This document shows positions 6,407 to 9,180 of a stretch of 9,180 nt of DNA, in pieces. The position numbers and the translations under genes were made by a program. Origin of the DNA: an uncultured Collinsella sp. (GTDB taxonomy: Bacteria > Actinomycetota > Coriobacteriia > Coriobacteriales > Coriobacteriaceae); contig CAUDAE010000078.1 of assembly GCA_958447445.1 (NCBI GenBank), positions 1 to 9,180 on the forward strand, written 5' to 3'. The notes under the pieces are model-generated. The model saw nothing but the letters and a program-made list of their open reading frames with translations. It was not told the origin of the DNA and made no database searches. Within the stretch, counting starts at the first letter, position 1, and every line of letters begins with the position of its first letter.

Positions 6407-7807
6407 CTAGGAGACGATACCGGTCGCGTTGCCGATAACAACGACGACGCACATGACGGCAAACATAAACCCGAGCGCCTTGAACCATAGTTCGACAAAA
6501 GCACTCCCCCGATACCGACCGAGCACGGGAAAACGACGTCGAAGCCTACGCCGGTCGAGCATTCCGAATGTAATGAGCAACACCAGGCCATCGACCATAA
6601 AGAAATACTCAAGCGCCAAAAACCACGTTGGATAGTTTCGGTTTTCGCCCGTTGGCGTAAATACCGCAAAATGGCTGCCCATCAGCAGCAACAATGTTGT
6701 CGCATAGACGCATCCATTCCATATGCGCCCCACGGGCTCGGGGATACGCGAGAGCAGACGCACACATTTGGATGTCACGGGAGAGACGATCGAACGCCGG
6801 CTTGCAGAAGACGGAAGCGTGAGGGCAACCGGCTGCTGTACCCGCTGCACCTGTGGCACCGCGGCCCGGGGCACGCTGGCAGCAGAAAAGGTCACGGGCG
6901 ACGGTGCAGGGAGACATAGCTCATATGCCGCACGCGCAGCATGCCCCAGTGCCTTTGCACTCGCAAAGCGCTTAGCGGGATCGAGCGCCATCGCCATGCA
7001 AATCACATCCGCCAGCGGAACGGGAATGCCATGCGCCTCGCATTGCTCGCGCATGTCACGCCCAGGCTTGGGGTCAGTTCCCGTCAGGCAAAAGAACAGC
7101 AGCGCGCCAAGCGCGTAAATATCGCTGCGGACGCTCGTTTGCCCAAACCCAAACTGCTCGGGCGGCGCATAGGAACGCGTGCCAAACTTGACGGTGTCGG
7201 CGTCGGCGCCATCGCGCCAAACGCGCGCAATTCCCAGGTCAATAATCACCAGCGAGGAAAAGGTCATGCCGGCATCGGTCGCGTATCTCACGCCCGATAC
7301 GATGATGTTCGAGGGTTTAAGGTCGCGGTGGATTACCGGCATCCCCGGCTCCCCCGCAGCTGCAAAACCAGCATGCAGCTCGCCCACCGCTTCACACAGA
7401 ACGGGATACAGCCCGCGGGCATAATCGGGCGTCGTCCCCAAGCGTCCCACCAGGGCCTCGAGTGTCTCGCCTTCGACATACTCCATCACCACGTCAAGCT
7501 CGTCGCCCACACGGCGGCAATCGACGATTCGGGGCAAGTGCTCAAAACGACGACCGGCGCGCTGGGCCGCAAACAGGCGCTCATATGCTCCGCCAATCTG
7601 CACCGAAGCATCGATGCGCTTGCGGACAAAGGGACCGAGAGACCCGCCGCCAGAGCCCTCAAAATAGACGAGTTCGGTCGTCTCGACATCCGAGCACTTG
7701 AGCACGCGCTCCACACGATAGCTGTCATCGCGGTCGAGCGACGCCAAATGCTCGACAAGTGAAGCAGTCAGCTCGTCATCGGAATATGTTGGGCTCTGAG
7801 TATCCAT
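6407..7807 (-). CDS. Membrane-anchored Ser/Thr protein kinase
   Basis: This is a Hanks-type kinase of 466 residues that would phosphorylate Ser/Thr on cytoplasmic partners. The kinase domain spans about residues 30-295. Catalytic residues are intact: K63 in VRKRI, E76, HRDLKPSN (D162, K164, N167), DLG (D190) in place of DFG, APPE (E217) and SDIYALG (D229). A normal glycine-rich loop is not evident; that region reads VLKCSDVETTELVYF. A proline/serine-rich linker (about 300-360) leads to three hydrophobic segments (about 363-383, 394-416, 441-463). I see no PASTA or other outside sensor domain. The frame is open back to 7900, but the upstream part crosses a 13-bp hairpin and encodes nothing kinase-like. 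I therefore prefer the ATG at 7807; 7816 or 7819 are alternatives, and none has a strong ribosome binding site. It is the last gene of the lipoprotein/HTH/kinase set. Confidence 0.9.
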   Translation of the reverse strand: MDTQSPTYSDDELTASLVEHLASLDRDDSYRVERVLKCSDVETTELVYFEGSGGGSLGPFVRKRIDASVQIGGAYERLFAAQRAGRRFEHLPRIVDCRRVGDELDVVMEYVEGETLEALVGRLGTTPDYARGLYPVLCEAVGELHAGFAAAGEPGMPVIHRDLKPSNIIVSGVRYATDAGMTFSSLVIIDLGIARVWRDGADADTVKFGTRSYAPPEQFGFGQTSVRSDIYALGALLFFCLTGTDPKPGRDMREQCEAHGIPVPLADVICMAMALDPAKRFASAKALGHAARAAYELCLPAPSPVTFSAASVPRAAVPQVQRVQQPVALTLPSSASRRSIVSPVTSKCVRLLSRIPEPVGRIWNGCVYATTLLLLMGSHFAVFTPTGENRNYPTWFLALEYFFMVDGLVLLITFGMLDRRRLRRRFPVLGRYRGSAFVELWFKALGFMFAVMCVVVVIGNATGIVS

Positions 7808-7825
7808 GGTGCCCATCATAACGCA

Positions 7826-7855
7826 GGGTGCGGACACCCCATGGTGTCCGCACCC
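7826..7855 (-). promoter_or_regulatory. 13-bp perfect hairpin between the HTH and kinase genes
   Basis: GGGTGCGGACACC (7826-7838) pairs fully with 7843-7855 around a four-base loop. It lies in the roughly 100-nt gap between the HTH stop and the preferred kinase start. No T tract follows on the minus strand, so it is not a standard terminator. It may be an attenuator, an mRNA-stability hairpin or a protein-binding site. Confidence 0.6.
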
Positions 7856-7906
7856 CGATCGTTTGCATGGCTGCTCTGGTGACACCGCCGGCTCAGCCAT
7901 CGACCA

Positions 7907-8329
7907 CTAACTCACCGTTTCCTCGCCAAAGCGATATAGCTCTTCATTGACCTTTTGGAGGCTACAGCCACGGTCGATGCAAAAGATAATGATTGCATCG
8001 CGACAGTCCTCACAGTTGAGGACGCTCACTCCGGCAGCCGTCAGAGCGCGGTTGGTCTCCTTCATCGACAGCGCCATTGCAAAGGCAATCTGCAGCACCT
8101 TATTGCGACTCGGATGCCGCGCACCGGTAAAAATCTGATAGCCAAAGGTCTCGTTGAGGTCGGCCATACGCACCACACGCGAGCGCTCGAGCCCCTTCTC
8201 TTGCAGCAACTGCTTTAAGTAATCCGAAAGCGACGGGGCGGCAAAGTCGTGCTCTTTGATATAGCCATCGATGTTTGGCGCGTCGAGGAGTTCATTGAGT
8301 AACTCGTCCGTCAGCTTTTTATTGGGCAT
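7907..8329 (-). CDS. XRE-type helix-turn-helix protein, kinase partner
   Basis: This 140-residue protein has a lambda-repressor/XRE-like helix-turn-helix region at about residues 34-100: LSDYLKQLLQEKGLERSRVV, then ADLNETFGYQIFTGARHPSR, then helices up to NRALTAAG. The C-terminal part, CEDCRDAIIIFCIDRGCSLQ through VNEELYRFGEET, is a conserved-looking helical tail. From memory, similar proteins sit beside Ser/Thr kinases in Clostridia and Coriobacteria. It could bind DNA, or act as an adaptor or substrate of the kinase; the sequence does not decide. The start at 8329 is strongly supported by GGAGGTGAGG at 8334-8343, 4 nt upstream. It lies 39 nt after the lipoprotein stop and about 100 nt before the kinase start, so the three genes probably share transcription. 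There are four cysteines in the tail half (C106, C109, C117, C122); metal or redox use is possible but unproven. Confidence 0.82.
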   Translation of the reverse strand: MPNKKLTDELLNELLDAPNIDGYIKEHDFAAPSLSDYLKQLLQEKGLERSRVVRMADLNETFGYQIFTGARHPSRNKVLQIAFAMALSMKETNRALTAAGVSVLNCEDCRDAIIIFCIDRGCSLQKVNEELYRFGEETVS

Positions 8330-8368
8330 ACGACCTCACCTCCCATACGGCGCAACGGTAGCGACATG

Positions 8369-8911
8369 TTAGGCCAGCACCCAGCTTGCAGCAGCAGACT
8401 TATCAAACACGTTGGCAAAATAGAGAGCCTTCTTGATGTCACCATCAAAGTAGATATTGCCCGCCACGGAGCCACCGGCGGCAAGGGTACCAGACTGCAG
8501 CTCATCGGAACCCTCGCTGTAATAACCCTGGTTCTGCTGCGCACCGTTGGCGTCCTCGCCCTTCCAGTCGTAGATATTGTAATCTGCGCCCTCATCGCCA
8601 TTGTTGACGTACGTGACGTGAATACCCGTCATGGTCGAACCGTCATAATTTGTAAGGCCGGGCTGGACGGAATCGACGACGACGGAAAGGCCAGCAGTCG
8701 TGGTCACCGTCGTGCCAACAGCCAGGTCAGTCGTAGGCTGCTCTTCCTTCTTCGTCTCTTCCTTCTTGTCGCCATCGCCGGCATCCTCGGTGACGGTCGC
8801 CTTATCGCTACCGCAACCGGCAAGAAGACCGGCAGTCCCCAAGGCAACAGTGGCGAATGCGCCAAGTGCAGCGCGACGGCTCAGCAGCACTTCGTTTTCG
8901 AGCTTATTCAT
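8369..8911 (-). CDS. DUF4352-like lipoprotein
   Basis: This is a surface-anchored lipoprotein of 180 residues. The N-terminal signal has twin arginines (SRRAALGAF), a hydrophobic stretch, and a lipobox LLAGC with the lipidated C33. The twin arginines suggest, without proof, export by the Tat route. An acidic/lysine linker (DGDKKEETKKEEQPTTD) spaces the anchor from a C-terminal beta-rich domain of about 120 residues. That domain resembles DUF4352/telokin-like domains: VGTTVTTTAGLSVVVDSVQP, then GIHVTYVNN, and a final FANVFDKSAAASWVLA. The double ATG at 8914/8911 leaves two possible starts; AGGAAGG lies 4 or 7 nt upstream, and 7 nt is the better spacing. It leads the HTH and kinase genes by 39 nt and may provide an outside part of that signalling set. 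This is inference from position only. Its ribosome binding site lies in a hairpin. Confidence 0.8.
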   Translation of the reverse strand: MNKLENEVLLSRRAALGAFATVALGTAGLLAGCGSDKATVTEDAGDGDKKEETKKEEQPTTDLAVGTTVTTTAGLSVVVDSVQPGLTNYDGSTMTGIHVTYVNNGDEGADYNIYDWKGEDANGAQQNQGYYSEGSDELQSGTLAAGGSVAGNIYFDGDIKKALYFANVFDKSAAASWVLA

Positions 8912-8918
8912 CATGCAT

Positions 8919-8967
8919 CCTTCCTACGATCCGGCTACCGCGCCGGCACACAGCACATCGTAGAAGG
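8919..8967 (-). promoter_or_regulatory. Hairpin covering the lipoprotein ribosome binding site
   Basis: On the minus strand CCTTCTACGAT (8967-8957) pairs with ATCGTA-G-GAAGG (8930-8919), giving 11 pairs and one bulged G. An inner stem of CCGGC (8946-8942) with GCCGG (8935-8931) closes a 6-nt loop. The paired 3' arm contains the whole AGGAAGG ribosome binding site. If transcribed, this leader would hide the site until something opens it. It could instead be a DNA operator. Confidence 0.5.
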
Positions 8968-9180
8968 CAGCGAGCTCAAATTCATTAGCTGGGAGCTAAT
9001 GGGGGTTTGTAAGCCAGATTGGTACTGGATTGAGAAGATGCCTGTTCAGATGGAGCGGTGATTGAGGCTGCAGCTTGATGCCAAAGCGCCCTTTCCGGGC
9101 CTCTGGCCGACGTTAGCCGCACCCCTCTCACCTGCAAGATGCCCATGAGGGGGGCGTTCCTATAGTCTTGTCAACTGGGA
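8968..9180. other. Gene-free, hairpin-rich stretch at the window end
   Basis: No confident gene is seen in these 213 bp. They contain CATTAGCT (8983-8990) with its complement at 8994-9001 around GGG. A GCCC/GGGC hairpin and GGCC repeats lie around 9088-9115, and a G/C-rich imperfect inverted repeat around 9122-9156. A minus-strand frame from 9146 to 8985 (53 codons, MGILQVRGVR at its start) has no ribosome binding site. The stretch may be the leader of the lipoprotein transcript, part of a dispersed element, or the edge of something beyond the window. Confidence 0.5.

Noticed and set aside
5505..6488. A 327-codon minus-strand frame opposite the wall hydrolase
   Set aside because: It is the reverse of a real gene with signal peptide, coiled coil and catalytic motif, and it runs across the terminator at 6373-6399.
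6941..7762. A 273-codon plus-strand frame opposite the kinase
   Set aside because: The minus strand carries the full set of kinase motifs; this frame has no motif of its own.
8366..9061. A 231-codon plus-strand frame opposite the lipoprotein, ending in a Trp-rich tail
   Set aside because: Most of it is antisense to the lipoprotein. The tail after 8930 looks somewhat protein-like (SWELMGVCKPDWYW) but has no start or ribosome binding site of its own and I recognise no family.
8985..9146. A 53-codon minus-strand frame upstream of the lipoprotein
   Set aside because: There is no ribosome binding site before the ATG, it is short, and the sequence is rich in Ser, Ala and Pro; it is kept only as part of the unexplained region.
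9160..9180. Minus-strand TTGACA near the window end as a -35 element
   Set aside because: No -10-like hexamer lies 16-18 nt downstream on the minus strand; that position is C-rich.

Overview
The window is gene-dense, fairly G+C-rich bacterial DNA. Codon choice, the gene families and the alternating gene directions suggest a gut Coriobacteriia such as Collinsella. That placement is my inference from style and gene content; there is no rRNA or other marker here to prove it.

Layout: (1) 2-1928, plus strand: the 3' part of a double-ATPase gene and the transmembrane gene of an energy-coupling factor (ECF) vitamin/metal uptake system. They overlap by 8 nt and end at a strong hairpin terminator. 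(2) 4141-2054, minus strand: an ATP-grasp ligase resembling D-aspartate ligase, followed by an aspartate/glutamate racemase. Together they look like a module that makes D-aspartate and attaches it to the peptidoglycan stem peptide. The racemase carries an 11-G homopolymer. (3) 4362-4994, plus strand: a MOSC-domain protein preceded by a leader that can fold into a long imperfect hairpin covering its ribosome binding site. (4) 5229-6362, plus strand: a secreted coiled-coil protein with a C-terminal lysozyme-like domain, very likely a cell-wall hydrolase. Its upstream region contains several palindromes. (5) 8911-6407, minus strand: a DUF4352-like lipoprotein, an XRE-type helix-turn-helix protein and a membrane-anchored Ser/Thr kinase, probably one signalling locus. 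(6) 8915-9180: no confident gene, but several inverted repeats, one of which covers the lipoprotein's ribosome binding site.

Two themes stand out. Several genes concern the cell envelope: D-Asp ligase, racemase, wall hydrolase, and the kinase with its lipoprotein. Three genes also have inverted repeats at or near their translation starts (4285-4362, 7826-7855, 8919-8967), which are candidates for RNA-level control. I see no CRISPR array, tRNA, rRNA or complete mobile element. I cannot identify a wholly new system with confidence. The best leads are the structured leaders, the G-tract in the racemase, and the lipoprotein/HTH/kinase cluster.
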